A DNA stretch of 64,000 nt from Nephrocerus scutellatus (taxonomy: Eukaryota; Arthropoda; Insecta; Diptera; Pipunculidae). Position numbers and translations under genes: made by a program. Below, piece by piece: positions 20,460 through 32,367 of the stretch (position 1 is the stretch's first letter; each line of letters opens with the position of its first letter). The stretch is taken from assembly GCA_947095585.1 (NCBI GenBank), contig OX352761.1, positions 107,495,890 to 107,559,889 of the forward strand. The letters run 5' to 3'. The notes below the pieces were generated by a model. It had not been told where the DNA came from. It ran no database searches and saw only the letters and a program-made list of their open reading frames with translations.

Positions 20460-22480
20460 ATCCTAAGCAACCCCCAAATTTAATATTAAATTTTCAATTT
20501 AACTCACTCATGCATATATGCGTACACGTACAACAGAACACCGCAGTGTGCGTCTAAACTTATTAAGTCTGCCATCCTCCCGGCATCCACACATGACATC
20601 GGCGGGAAAATGTAGGCGACCGGAAAAGGATTACGACACTCCGGTAGTGCTGTGTTATTGTGGGCTTTGTATGGAATACTCATTCGACCACCCACACATG
20701 CACGCAGACCAACCCCAAATCAAACAGTCAGTTTTAAGGATATGGTGAGCAGCATCAACAACATCATCATCCTTCACATGATTCGAGAATTCGTCGGCGG
20801 GAGTGAGCCACGAAGAGGAATTGTGCGAGCGCACGATATTAATTGAGATTTATTGACTAATTAGAATAAATTAACATTGCAACAATCTGTGCATACTGAA
20901 CGGGTTATTATTGTTATTATTAGTGTGTACATATGTGTGTGTGTGTGTGTGTGATTGTGTGAGCATGTGCATTTGGCACAAAGCGCTAAAGGGTTGGACA
21001 ATCGCCCATTAAACGGGTCCATATCTGTGACCATAGCATCGCAGTAAAATAGATTATCACCGAAATGCGTGAACGGGTGTATCAGTGTGTGTGTGTGTGT
21101 AGTCGTATGTGTGAAATACAATGCAAATTTATCATTCTGTCGGTCGACGGACGATATGTTCTCCAGAGCATTGCAGCCCCATAAGCGATGATCCTGGCAA
21201 TATGAATGCAAAACGATGCGACAGAATACGAAATGCTTGTCGTCCGTTCGTCCCTCCGCCAAACCGCTTGTGCTTATTACAACTAAATTGGTCATAAATA
21301 TTATCTGGAAAATTGAATCATTCGAGGAGGGTATAATTAGTATTAGTATGGGGGTGATGTGTGCGTATAACAAACACCAACAACGCTTATTTTGTAATAA
21401 CGATAACAGCAATTGTTCCATGTAAGCTATGTCGCTATTTACACCCCCTACTCCATCCATGGCATCACACCGCCACAGCACACGCAACTACGCGCATACT
21501 GGATCATTATGAGCACCATAAGCAGATTAGATATTAAATAAAACAGGAGCAGCTTTGCTCCATTAATAGGCTGTTATCCTGTTTGTTATCGCATGGCAGT
21601 TTGCTAAATTCCCGCATAACTATAATAATTACAGTTATTCCAATTTAAGCAAATCACTTTTGCGGCTGAACTAAATTTACGGTTAATAACGGTGAGCGTT
21701 TTGCTTGGTTGGGTGGGGGAGGGAGCGGGTAGGCTACGTATTAAACATTTTAATTAATTGGATGACTTATGACTTCTCGATATGAATCCCACAAACAATT
21801 CGGAGAAATTTAATTTGCGATTTCGATTGTTTTGATGTCGCTAATCGTGCGCGCGATTAGTAATTCCATTGTATACGAGTCATTGGTGAGTCATTGTGAC
21901 TAATGGCTTTATCTCGATTATTATACAAGTAGTAGAAACCTGCTCTCATAAATCTCTGAACTGAAATAACAACAATTGTAGGGTATAGTGTCTGTTATAC
22001 AGAAGACCTTTCATTTAATTCGTGTAGGAGAAACCCATCAACTTAATAACAATATGGAACGCTCCACAAATGGACCAAGTGCTTGTCTATCGTCAGGCCT
22101 TCTCTATTACTTTTTATGTTTAAAATTCTATACAATTGAGGTCTGTGTCGTATCTATATTTATTGATTGTCATTCCGAAATGGATACACTTCACATTCGT
22201 TTTAGTATTATAATTTTTTAATCAGGCCCGCTCCAGGATTTGGCTTCTTAATTTATTATATTTATGCCATCTTCCACAACCATGTGCATAGACATACATT
22301 GACCAGGTGAAATTTGGTACTATCCACATTTAAATATTTATTTTAAAGTCTCCTAATAAACTAACGTTCCTTTTTTTCCTAAGGAAACGCTTATTAATAT
22401 TTATCCCATCTAATATTTTGAGAAACGGACAGACAAACCAGTAAAGGAACAGTCTATTTATTTCTATTATTACGTTGTAG
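20460..22480. other. transposon-free intronic block with TAAT motifs, candidate enhancer
   Basis: No transposon was recognised over about 2 kb, unusual for this intron. It holds (TG)n tracts near 20934-20953 and 21086-21101, clustered homeodomain-type core words (ttaattga, ctaattag and aattaac near 20838-20880; taattaatt near 21751), and an inverted pair ctaatcg-6 bp-cgattag at 21841-21860. Binding or function is inference only. Confidence 0.4.
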
Positions 22481-22762
22481 CTTTAATAATTTCAAGGCAC
22501 TTGACAGAGTTTGGCGCTAGGTTTTTTTTGTTAAAAATATAAGTTCTTATTAAGTCGATGGAAACCCTTGCAACACTTGATTAAAGCTTTAGTTCCTATG
22601 ACTATCCAATCAAAGAAAGTCGAAAATTCACAGCATAACAGTTGACTGTCCCCAGGGCTCTGTTCTGCCCCCAACACTCTTTTTTATCTTCAGAAATAAT
22701 CTCTTTACAACTTTCTGTATGTTCTGAGCTCTTAATAGAAGGGCTCAAAATTTATTAAAAAA
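22481..22762 (+). repeat. LINE A short fragment, plus strand
   Basis: Matches LINE A at ttcaaggcacttgacagagtttggcgc (the ISKALDRVW block). It then resumes at the GSVLPPTLFFIFRNNLF block (ccccagggctctgttctgcc). It is heavily decayed. Confidence 0.65.
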
Positions 22763-23060
22763 AATAGTTCCCCGTCGGAAGAAAGCAGCCTTAGCGAAGA
22801 ACTAGAACCGTATAGAGAGCGATGGTGAAATCATGCGCTAAAGTTATACCTATTCCGCAAAATACAACGCATTGTTCATACTGTAAAGAGGTTAATGGAT
22901 CGCCGATCTCATACTCATCTTTTGGAGCGATGTAAAGAGCACTTAAAAGGCCTCTTAACTAAGGAATTAACCGACTCCACCCAATAAACGACGAATAACA
23001 CTATGTTGCCGCCAAGCATAGACGATGTTAGTAGTCAACTATATATGGCACGAATAGAGA
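22763..23060 (+). repeat. RTE-clade LINE fragment, linker before RT
   Basis: Plus strand. PRRKKAALAK, then RCKEHLKGLLTKELTDS and NTMLPPSIDDVSSQL line up with the pre-RT linker of the other RTE copies (RWEENCHELLNGQLTE and MLPPPSIDEVSRAI at 26.4 kb). It directly follows the LINE A scrap. Confidence 0.75.
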
Positions 23061-23229
23061 GCTAGTGTGGTAGGTAGAAACAATGTCATAAGACTAGGAA
23101 AGTGTCAGGCGATGAAAATGAATGAATGATTGATGATACCCAAATTGTACGAGTATACACCTACTCGTAGTTGATTTTGCACAGCGTAGGTGTTAAGATT
23201 TAGAATAAGAAAAAGTAATTGTAAAAAAA

Positions 23230-23605
23230 AACTTCGTTTTTCGGGTACAAACTTTTATGTATAGATCGACACATGACACACGCCATACGCCACACAGTCC
23301 TTTTATTTTAACTTTTTGTTTATTTGGTAATAACCGTCAAATTATCTGTTTTTGAGATCGGGCCTATTTTAAAGTATTTTATTTTTTCCACACATTACAC
23401 GCGCCACACGCGATTCGCGACACGCGTCACACGCGGGATTTCAAAATTGGCTGCTGACATTAGGCTACTCACTCTAAATTTCAGCCCTTTTGATCGTGCG
23501 AAAGGTGGTTAATAAGGACATCAAAACACGAGAAAATGACGACATTTCCACCTATCACTCGCGCCACATGCGAAATGCGACACACGTCACTGGTGGGGGA
23601 AAACA
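23230..23605. repeat. inverted copies of the ~145-bp repeat family
   Basis: On the reverse strand this holds two diverged units of the 8.45-9.26 kb array, recognisable by gcgtgtgacgcgtgtcgcg, the gaaatttagagtgagtagcctaatg stretch and gaggtggaaatgtcg. It also holds the array's right flank (ggttattaccaaataaac... and ctatacataaaagtttgtac). So the repeat unit and its edge travel together. Confidence 0.75.
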
Positions 23606-24790
23606 GAACTTGGCAAAGCATTCCACACACGTGTTGTACGGCTGGAAAACGAATTACTGAACTTTACTGTACGTCAGAAGATGGGCTTAAGGGTAAACTG
23701 ATGAGCATGTAGAGCATCACGAGCATTTCGGTTGAATCCATAGGGAGGTGACATGCAGCTGGCTATTTCTCTTGAGCACCGATGGTGGTAATAGCGGTAA
23801 AACAGTGACAAGCAGGAAACCTTCCTACGGTGTTCAAGTGAATCTATTGACTTCGCAATCGCTTGTCACCGATCGCTCGGTTCTGATTTTCTATCTAGCA
23901 GATGCAAGGTAGTCTTAGGAGCACCTGTCCAGATATGAACCAGATATGACCAGATACACTGAAGTTTGGGCGAATGAACACCTTTTAAATTGTAGCCAGA
24001 TCAGTGGGAGTGAAATATTTTTTGCATCTTGTAAGAAAACATAAACATTTCGCAGCATTTTTGACGTTGGCGAATATATGGTCGTTTCAACGAAGCTTGT
24101 CTTTACACACATACCGAGAATTGCGAGTTTCTCAGTTTCATCGATGCAAGTGCCATTTATGGATAATGGCTAAGGCTTTAAGACTCGCTTGAACGGCAGA
24201 AGACAGCATTGTATTTTGGAAGCGTTAGATTCTACACAAGTATCTTCTTGCCATGCCTTCCAGGTAAGAATTTAACGTGCTTAACATACATAGTTGCTTG
24301 AGTTCCACATGTGAGTGTGGGGGACGTTCTTCAAACTTATACTTGAAGCTGAGAGTGCTGTCATCGGCAAATGAGTGAACTGGATTAGAAGTCACAGACA
24401 AGATATCCTTAAATAAAATGAGAAAAAGTGTCGTGGACAAAACTGAGCTCTGGGGAACGCCAGCATTTAAGCGATGGATTTCAGACATGAAACCGCCCAA
24501 AACAGCTTGGATTGAGCGGTCCAGAAGATAAGTTCTTATCCAATGAAGCAGTTTTCTTCATCGACTCCTTAAGCGCGTATTTTATTTAAAAGAGCTTGAT
24601 GTCAAACTCTGACAAATGACTTGGAAATATTAAGTGCAACGACTTGGCTTTCACGATAATGATGAATAGACTGGTTCCACTGTTCGGTGAGATATGTAAT
24701 CAAATCACCAGTGAAATGTTGCCCACGGAATCCGCACTGCTTGTCAATAAGGATTTTGTTAGTTTGTAGCGACTTGAGCACACCCGCATC
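23606..24790 (-). repeat. LINE A RT to C-terminus fragment
   Basis: Minus strand. From 24790 down: KILIDKQCGFRGQHF, ALNISKSFVRV, HRLNAGVPQSSVLSTTLFLI, NPVHSFADDSTLSFKYKFE (catalytic ADD kept), LKQLCMLSTLNSYLEGM, and the C-terminal YRYYHHRCSREIASCMSPPY, RNARDALHAHQFTLK and FSNSFSSRTTRVWNALPSSV. This is the most complete LINE A 3' half here, with stops and frameshifts. Confidence 0.85.
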
Positions 24791-24944
24791 GATTCAGTGA
24801 GGAAAAGACACAAACAACGCCCACACAAAAGAAGGAAGGAGGCATTGTTGAAAAAGATAAACGAAGGCGTTATTCCTACCAGGCCGACCTTCTTCCTCCC
24901 GATTAGCAACAGACCTTTTTTTGTTAAGGTGCGCTCCTGTATCA
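24791..24944. other. spacer between LINE A and RTE copies
   Basis: Short unassigned stretch between two opposite or adjacent LINE relics, ending at the RTE (ATC)n tail near 24941-24952. Confidence 0.4.
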
Positions 24945-26930
24945 TCATTATCATATTTGGCTCTACAACCGGGGTCCGGTCCTGGCCTCCCAAAAAAAAA
25001 TTTTCCACCGGTCCCGATTTCGAGTATATGCCATCTTTCAAGCGTAGCGTTGGCCGGTCTCGCTGTCGTGTTCCATAAATTCTACCGCAAAGGACATTCC
25101 GAGCAGGATCCTCTTCGCTCAAGCGAGCTAGGTGTCCGGAATCGTCCTTCCTCACATAGGGGGCCAACAATTCTCCGTAGGCTTTTTCTCTCAAACGCGG
25201 CTAAGAGGTCAGAATGCTTTTTGCTAAGCACCCAAGACTCGGATCCATATGTAAGTACTGGTATGACCATTGTCATATATACCAGCAACTTAGATGCTAT
25301 GGTTTGGTTTTGAAAAGTTTTGACAGACTATAGTAGACTTTGTTGGCTTTAAGCAACCCTACATGTATTTATAATTTAATGCTGTTATCGGCTGCTGCAG
25401 TTGACCCGAGGTAGTTAAAGGATTGCATTACTTCAAATTCGCGCTCCACTATTTTAATTGAGGGACCAATGTTGGATCTGCTAGTCGCAGACATGGCCAC
25501 CATGTACTTGGTTTTGTTCTTATTTATGTGCTTTATATGGATGAAAGCTTCCTGTACAGCTCTTGGGTTTCTACAAATGATGTCGATGTCGTCTGCGTAA
25601 GCCAGTATCTAAATGGAGTAGATGATTGTTCCTCTTGCCGTTACGTCAGAGCCTCGGATAACTTTCTCCAACGCCAGGTTGAAGACGACGCAGTCCAGTC
25701 CATCCCCTTATCGGAGCCCGTTATAGATGTTGAATGGGCTTGATAGTGATCCTCATTATTAATTGGCTTATAACATTGGTCATGGTTAACCTACATAGTC
25801 GTGCCAGTTTATTTGGGATGCCAAATTCGCCCACTTTATAATGTTCTACTCTGGCTATGCGGCGGCGGCTAAAAAGTCTATCAAAAGATGGTGTAGTGAG
25901 TTTTGAAACTCTAGACATTTTTCCATCACCTACGTAAGGGTGTAAATCTGATCAGTTGTTGATTTGCCTGGGATGAAGCCACACTGATATGGACCAATGA
26001 TGACTGTAGCGTTTGAGGCTATCCTCTCTTGAAGGATAGAGGAGAAAATCTTATACGTGGTACTCAACAACGTTATACCACGATGCAGGTTGTGATATCT
26101 CTTTTCTTATGTATGGGGCACATGATGCCTTTCGCCAGTCTTCTGGCTTCTTCCTCCGATACTTGCACTATTATTTCCTGAATTGTTTGTTGTAATGTGG
26201 GGCCTCTTATTTTGATCAGTTCCGCTGAGATCCCATCAGATCTCGGGGCCTTATTATTTTTGAGCCGATTAATCGCTCTGCTAACTTCGTCTATGCTTGG
26301 TGGCGGCAGCATACTATGATCTTCGGTCTTTGGTGGAGCTTCCAATCTCTCAGTTAACTGGCCATTTAGCAACTCATGACAGTTCTCTTCCCATCGCTGT
26401 AAGATGCCTTTAATATCGGCGATCAGATTACTCTCATTGTCCTTGCAATATGTGCATCGCGGTGTATATTGCTTCATAGCGCGGACACTTTGGTAAAACT
26501 TCCGCGCCTGGTGCGGTCCTTGCTCTCTGTACGGACGATTCTTCTCCTGGATTGCTGTTTATCAGCCTTATATTTAGACAGAATATAGGCTAGCTGCTGT
26601 GCAGCTCGAGCTCTATACAGTGAAAATTCTTAAATCGTTTAGCCGTTTTCGTTGCCGTGGTCGTCGTCGTTCATCAGTGTATTCGAGGCTGATTTTGGGT
26701 TCCGTAATAATAATTTTTTACGGGCGAAGTTATTAGGCTCGCACCAACCTTACTATGAGGTGACTAGCCCGATCATTCCGCTTTTTCTGCATTGGAGGAA
26801 AATTACCGGCGGCCACCACGTGGAGGTTTGATCGCACTTCCACCAGTCAGCGATAGTTACGACCACCTGCAATTCTCGATCATTCTGTGTTATTCCCTCT
26901 ATTCTGCTGATGGCTGAATGCCAAAGACAC
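24945..26930 (-). repeat. RTE-clade LINE, longest copy, degenerate
   Basis: Minus strand, about 2 kb. In order: a 5' segment (ISRIEGITQNDRELQVVVTI near 26900), a degenerate endonuclease start (LYRARAAQQLAYIL), a linker with RWEENCHELLNGQLTERLEA, the RT start MLPPPSIDEVSRAINRLKNN followed by KAPRSDGISAELIK, IMCPIHKKRDITTC, and a FGIPNKLARLCRLTM block. RT motif C then reads ILAYADDIDII (about 25610-25580), followed by EREFEVMQSFNYLGST, YGSESWVLSKKHSDLLAAFE and the GTRQRDRP box, with an (ATG)n tail. The endonuclease is largely deleted and several stops occur. Confidence 0.9.
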
Positions 26931-28765
26931 AACTTACCGCTTATAAAAACGGAGAAATGTATGACTCTCAGTGGAACTTTAAAACAGATTGTCGGCAATG
27001 TTATACCTTCACGACAAATTGATTTAAATCACCAGTAGAGACAACCCCATACAGTCCCCTATTTAGTTGCTAAAGAATTAGATCATCAGACTGCCGCATA
27101 CAAAACATATGATGGTTATGTTGTTTGTTAGATTTTTAATTGAAATAAAAAGTTTGTGTGTCTTTACAGAAAAGAAAAGAAAATAAAAGATAGAGGGATC
27201 AGAATATTATATTCATTAAAATTGCAAAAATTGCATATATTACGTAATTTCATTGATTAATGCACCTTATAAGCTAATTGTGTACAAAGATTAAACGATG
27301 CTAATTTTTCCGAGTGTACCGATCGCTAAGACAAGTTGCTTTGAATTAATAATTGCCAATGCAATGGCACTTTTAAAAATGTTCATTACACCTCATCGAA
27401 CGATAATTGCGAAAGAAAAAGAAAATTCAAGTACTCGTACGTACTATAAGGGGCACTATTGATAGCCACAGTCCGACAAAATGAAATGTCCAATCAACTT
27501 AATCCGACGGAACATAGGCGCGCATTTAGCATAAATAAATAATTGATGGCTGCCGTTTAATTTAATAGCATATTGTATGTCTATATAGAAAGTCTCGCCG
27601 GTCCAAAAGACCAATAGTACAACATTGTGGTGCCCCACCCAAAATTAAATGCTGTTTTGTTATGCGCGGGCCGGGAATCATTTTCGAGAATTCTATTAAT
27701 TACGCGACGCTCATCGCACTTTCGCAATACGATAAATTCCTACTATCGCGTGTATGTGCGTGCGTGCGTGCGTGCGTGCGGTGCGGCAATTTTTTAATCT
27801 CTTGTGATTTTTGTGAAAATTATTTATAAATCAATTAGTTATGTACGCGTTCAAAATACCAACCCATATTGGCCATTGTGCCAGCCAGCCATCAGCTCAC
27901 ACAACACTCCCCAACAGAACAGAACAGGCAAACACACGCACATACACAGAAGGAGGCGGAGCAAAAGTGCTTGAGTGGTTTTAACTTTTGGCAAAAATTA
28001 CAAAAGCGCTGCCATGTCAACCCGATTAGGGTGGGTAAGACATTAGAGCTGTTAATTTCAATTAATGCTGCAATCTACGAACTACGAGTATAGAGATAGT
28101 GGCGCTCTGTATCTGCGAACAGTGATTTAAAATCAACACAACATGGCAATTTAGAGACGCTGCACAGTGGGTGCATTAGGCATTTGGTTGGTTTAAAAAA
28201 TTCACATGAGTATGTGCCAAATTTTAACACAATTGGTGTTATTGTATACTGGAAGAGTTTGCATAGATAAGTGCACGCTTTATTGTTTTATAGTACAGAG
28301 CTCAAAGGTATGGAAAAGATTGACGTCTGTTTGAGATGCCTCAGGTACAGATTTAATTTGAAATTCAAGAGCAAATGAAAAAATTCCAATTCATTATTCT
28401 AAAGTTCCAAACTTCCATAAAGACGACATTGCAATTTGTAGTGACAGCTGCACTACCTCCCTTTGATGTCACCTAAGATGATTGTTCCGAATATAAGAGG
28501 AAACAGAACTTGATTTTTTATTATGGGCATTTTTAACTCTTATCTAGATTCTACGACATTCAAGGATAAAAAAAGCATATACTCGTACTGTTTAAAGAAA
28601 AAACCATAATAGACAACAGTGGGTTTATTCGAATGGCGATTCGATGAAGAGCTTGGCTTAAGGCGTAGTTTCTCTTTTTCTTAGGCAACCGCTTGCTTCT
28701 TGTGAGCGCAGAGCCACGGCGTTGTGCGTAGTGCGTTGGACTTCTGAGCTGGATTATTTATGGAG
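26931..28765. other. intronic sequence, transposon-poor, with GTGC microsatellite
   Basis: No transposon was recognised. A (GTGC)n tract sits at about 27756-27782. The flanks (ctattaattacgcgacg, aaatcaattagttatg) are unique-looking and AT-rich. This is a candidate for conserved non-coding sequence. Confidence 0.4.
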
Positions 28766-29194
28766 CCGCAAATTAAAAGTAAGCTACTTAAAGCTCGTAT
28801 TTAAGATACCCAGCAGCAGCGAGGATCGAGCTAAACTCCCTGTATCGAAGAAAAATGAGAGAAGTGCAGCGGCGTAGTGTAAGACGTGACAAACGTAATT
28901 ATATTAATAACCTGGCCTTAGAAGCAGAGGAAGCAGCGAGCAGGTGCGATAGCAGAACCGTTTACAGAATAACCAAAGAGCTGACAGGTGTTCGGTGAAA
29001 GGCCTAGATGGTGCCGTACTCGTTTCGGATCAGCTCAAGCGATAGAAGGAGCATTTTTCTACGGTCCTTAACCATGTATTCGCCAACGATATGCACCCAA
29101 ATCAAACGGAGCTGCCGGAAGTAGCAGTTTCTCGAATTCGCACCTCAACTCCCAGTAAAGATGAGATCGCTATTGCGATCAATGCACTACAAAA
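28766..29194 (+). repeat. LINE fragment, pre-RT linker (CR1/RTE-like, third family)
   Basis: Plus strand. ELNSLYRRKMREVQRRSVRR, DKRNYINNLALEAEEAAS, RCDSRTVYRITKELTG, NQTELPEVAVSRIRTSTPSK and DEIAIAINALQNNNS are the typical linker and entry into RT. The element stops just before the KAPG-D core, where a hairpin-forming repeat begins. Confidence 0.75.
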
Positions 29195-29640
29195 CAACAA
29201 TTCGGTATGGTGGTATAACACATACGAAGAATATGCAACCCAACAACAAAACAACCCCAATCGTAAAGCAAGCAGCGGTGCTCATAGCGCACAACGGGGG
29301 TTGTGGGGTTGTTTTGTTGTTGGGTTTCACTGTTTCGTATGTGTTTTTATATTTCAGCACTTATAGTGGAATTCAGTATACTTTTGGTTATCTAGAGACT
29401 GCATCCGAATATTATTGTAGTGTAACTGGAGATATGTTACCCCTCTCGGCTATTAAAAACAAAACGAGCAACAGAGTGAACAGCGAATTAAATTTATGGA
29501 ATCATGCCCTGTCCATATCTTCAAAAATATCACAACCATACATAATGAAAGGAAGAATATTTTCACTAAATATAACAACTGGTAAAAACTGGGTGACAAT
29601 CGACAAACAACGAAGAGACCCAGACATTTTTGAGACGATG
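29195..29640. repeat. dispersed repeat with a ~40-bp inverted pair
   Basis: Near-inverted arms lie at about 29219-29262 (acatacgaag...acccaacaacaaaacaaccc) and 29302-29343 (ggggttgttttgttgttggg...cgtatgtg), with a loop of about 40 bp. The downstream 60 bp (cttatagtggaattcag, atacttttggttat) recur at 44.35-44.45 kb, so this is a dispersed element, probably a MITE-like or LINE tail insertion. One plus-strand frame is open for 160 codons across it but shows no family resemblance. Confidence 0.6.
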
Positions 29641-29935
29641 TGATGTTAATGAAGATGCCTAGGCATTTTTAATCACCCCGATTCGCTCTTTTATTATCCA
29701 AAATTAAGTCAGGGAACGATGAAGTGTGAATGAGATCCTTGTGTATAGTGATTGCTTTCGTTTTACTTGCGTTAAGTAACAGCTTGTGCTAACAAGATCA
29801 CAACACAATTGATTGGAGGTCTTGATTGGCCATTGTAACCGCATTCTCTACTAAGCCAATAGTAGAAGAGAAGTACAACTGAAAATCATCTGCATAACAT
29901 CTAACATCTACAATAATTGCAGCATGGAGGTTGTT
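29641..29935 (-). repeat. LINE RT fragment with YADD box
   Basis: Minus strand. RCYADDFQLYFSSTIGLVEN carries RT motif C (YADD, near 29905-29890). It is followed by AVTMANQDLQSI and KLLLNASKTKAITIHKDLIH, the usual motif D region. The family is CR1/Jockey-like and distinct from LINE A. Confidence 0.75.
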
Positions 29936-30333
29936 AATAAACAGATAGCATTTTTTCTGTTTGCTCAAGACTACCCAAATAATTTAGATAAAAACGGACG
30001 GCAAACAGTGAAACATGCGGTACGATCAAGACAGACAAAGTAATTTCGATTTTTTTGGGTGAAATCAAATTCTGGTTTACTGAGACCATCAATTTGTTTG
30101 CTGAAACCAATCCACAGACGTTCAACTAACTCAAACATGGTTTTAGTAACTACCATGTTTAATCGTACCACGTTTTATGGTTTACTGGACTTGATTGAGT
30201 TGAGTACAATAAACCAACTTACATACACACCAGAAGAACATTACACCCACAAAACTACAGTAGCCGCCTTTTCTTTTTAAATCGGAGATTGTAAAACCTT
30301 TTCTTTAGTTGTATAGCACTTTAATCCATGAAA
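29936..30333. other. unassigned sequence before the DD41D mariner
   Basis: No feature was recognised. It may be the continuation of the neighbouring LINE relic. Confidence 0.3.
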
Positions 30334-30335
30334 TA

Positions 30336-31624
30336 AAGGGTCCGCCAAATAATTTTTTTTTTTTTTGAAAATGCTATAAAAAAAAACTACTGAATATTTT
30401 CTCAAATTTCTTTTTTATTTGAAAGTACAATCCTTCCGGTTAACAATGAAAAATAATTTCATTCAAATGGCTGCCTCGGCTGGCCATGCAGTAGCCTACA
30501 CGATCGGTCCAATTTTTAAGCACATTATCGATTGTGTGCAGCTGTATTTCACCAATGGCTTCACGAATATTGTCCTTTAAAGCGTCAATTGTCTCTGGCT
30601 TGTCGGCGTAACACTTATCTTTTAGGGCACCCCACAAATAATAGTCCAACGGTGTCAAATCGCAGCTCCGAGGTGGCCAAACGACATCAGCTCTGCGGCT
30701 GATAATGCGATCTTCAAAAACAGGGCGCAAAACATCGAGTGAAGCTTCGGCTGTGTGGCACGTAGCGCCGTCCTGTTGAAACCAAATGTTGCCAATATCC
30801 TCCACTTCAATTTTTGTGAAATTCGTTCAACATGGCCCGATAACGATCGCCATTGACTGTAACGGCCACTCCTTGCTCATTTTCGAAGAAAAATGGCCCA
30901 ATTATGCCTCTGGACCAAAATCCGCACCAAACAGTGACTCGTTTTGGGTGTACCGGCTTTTCAATGTATGCGTGCGGGTTTTCTGTGCCCCAAATGCGAC
31001 AATTTTGCTTGTTTACATACCCGCCAAGATCAAAATGAGCTTCATCCGAAAAGATGATTTTTTTGGCAAAATCGGCATCTTCTGTAAGTCGATCGCAGGC
31101 CCACTCAGCGAAGCGAAAACGCATTGGATGGTCAGTTGGCTTCAACTCCTGAACCAATTGGACTTTGTATGGCGTCATACCAAGGTCTTTATGCAAAATT
31201 CGTCTCAATGATGTCTCCGAAATGTTCAATTGCTGAGAACGACGGTGAATTGATGTTGATGGCGCTTCACGCACACTTTCTGCCACAGCATCAATATTCT
31301 CGGGTGTACGCACTGTTTTTGGCTTTTCACGCTTTGGTTTATCGATGAGGATGCCAGTTTCTTTCACTTTTTTCACAAGATAACGAACTGACGGTGCTTC
31401 TCTTCTTCCAAAATCCGTATGCAATTTTCGCACACATTCTGCAACATTACCATGATTTTCAAAGCAATGTCGCAATATTTCCCAGCGTTGTTCAAGCGTA
31501 TACACAACCATATTCGTTCAGCGGAAGGATACAACTAATTATCTGTCAAATCAGACATGAGCTAAGTGTTACCATTCACGAAATAAGCACTAGTTGAAAA
31601 AAAAACTTTAGATGGCGGACCCTT
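30336..31624 (-). mobile_element. rosa-type (DD41D) mariner, nearly complete
   Basis: Terminal inverted repeats (aagggtccgcca at 30336 and its reverse complement ending at 31624) are flanked by TA on both sides, the mariner target duplication. The minus strand codes for transposase from 31511 to 30440 in two frames with one net frameshift near 30815-30830. It has an N-terminal helix-turn-helix region (YTLEQRWEILRHCFENHGN), a first Asp in IIFSDEAHFDLGG, a second in IWFQQDGATCHTA and a third in DLTPLDYYLWG. I count 41 residues between the last two, hence DD41D. A single frameshift and intact ends mark it as one of the younger insertions here. An atccatgaaat word also occurs just outside each end. 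Confidence 0.92.
30440..31511 (-). pseudogene. DD41D mariner transposase, one frameshift
   Basis: It cuts and pastes its own element at TA sites. The first part (31511-30807, 234 codons) runs from the start MVVYTLEQ through the first catalytic Asp to GDRYRAMLNEF. The second part (30805-30440, about 121 codons) contains the other two Asp residues and ends LNEIIFHC-stop. The total of about 355 residues is normal for mariner transposases. The break lies in a TTT/AAAA-rich stretch, so a small deletion or a sequencing homopolymer error are both possible. Confidence 0.88.
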
Positions 31625-32367
31625 TATAAGCAATCTATCCATGAAATGAACTATTGGATGTTCCAAAAAAAAAAAAAAAACTTTTAATGAGCGCAAAAAT
31701 ACAAAGGACCACTGTGCGTCCGTGCGTGTAGATTTTTTTTATTTTTTGCTAATCTGTCACAAGCAAATTTAAATAAAATTATGTTGGCCAAATGCCAGTG
31801 CCAAATCCCATGCTAGTTAGTAAGCCAATGCAAATTGCCATCGAACATTTGACTGTTCGCCTCTGTTCGGTCTCTAGCCCGTCGGTGTGCGGGTTAGATT
31901 TTAAACCTGGGTTAAGTCCGGTTGTACAGCCAAATATGATGATGATAAGTCTATGGATGACATTTTATAAACTGTACTGAGTTTGATGTCAGGTGGTGAT
32001 GTACGGTTCAATTGCCAAGTTGCAATTGCTTACTGCAATGACCAAGTTCATGTGATGACATATATTTAGAATATTTACAGATCACCTGTTTGTTGATTGA
32101 TACATAAATTATATAAATTGTTACAACTTTGTGATTGTATATTTTTTGATGTGTAAGCAAAAAATATGCATATGTGGTTGGTTTTATATAAATTACATTT
32201 CATCAGCATCAGGATAATCAGAATATCGTCGAGGTATATTCCTGCTTCGCCCAATTTTTATTTTATTTAAAAAGAAATGAACTTTAACAATATTTTGATA
32301 AGATTTTAACCCTGAGTGAGGCCACCCCAGACATTGTCGCAGTTAGTTAGTTATTGTGATTTTTATA
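31625..32367. other. intronic sequence with an RTE tail scrap
   Basis: Mostly unassigned AT-rich sequence with a poly-A run near 31664-31681. At about 31890-31950 a short plus-strand piece (ggttgtacagccaaatatgatgatgat) matches the RTE 3' end and ATG tail. Confidence 0.55.

Noticed and set aside
20861..21487. 208-codon minus-strand open frame
   Set aside because: It contains (TG)n-derived Thr-His runs, has no recognisable domain and lies in a block that looks regulatory. Chance is the simplest reading.
29161..29643. 160-codon plus-strand frame starting in a LINE and crossing the hairpin repeat
   Set aside because: The first part is the LINE linker in a wrong frame and the rest falls in a dispersed repeat without similarity; there is no evidence of a gene.
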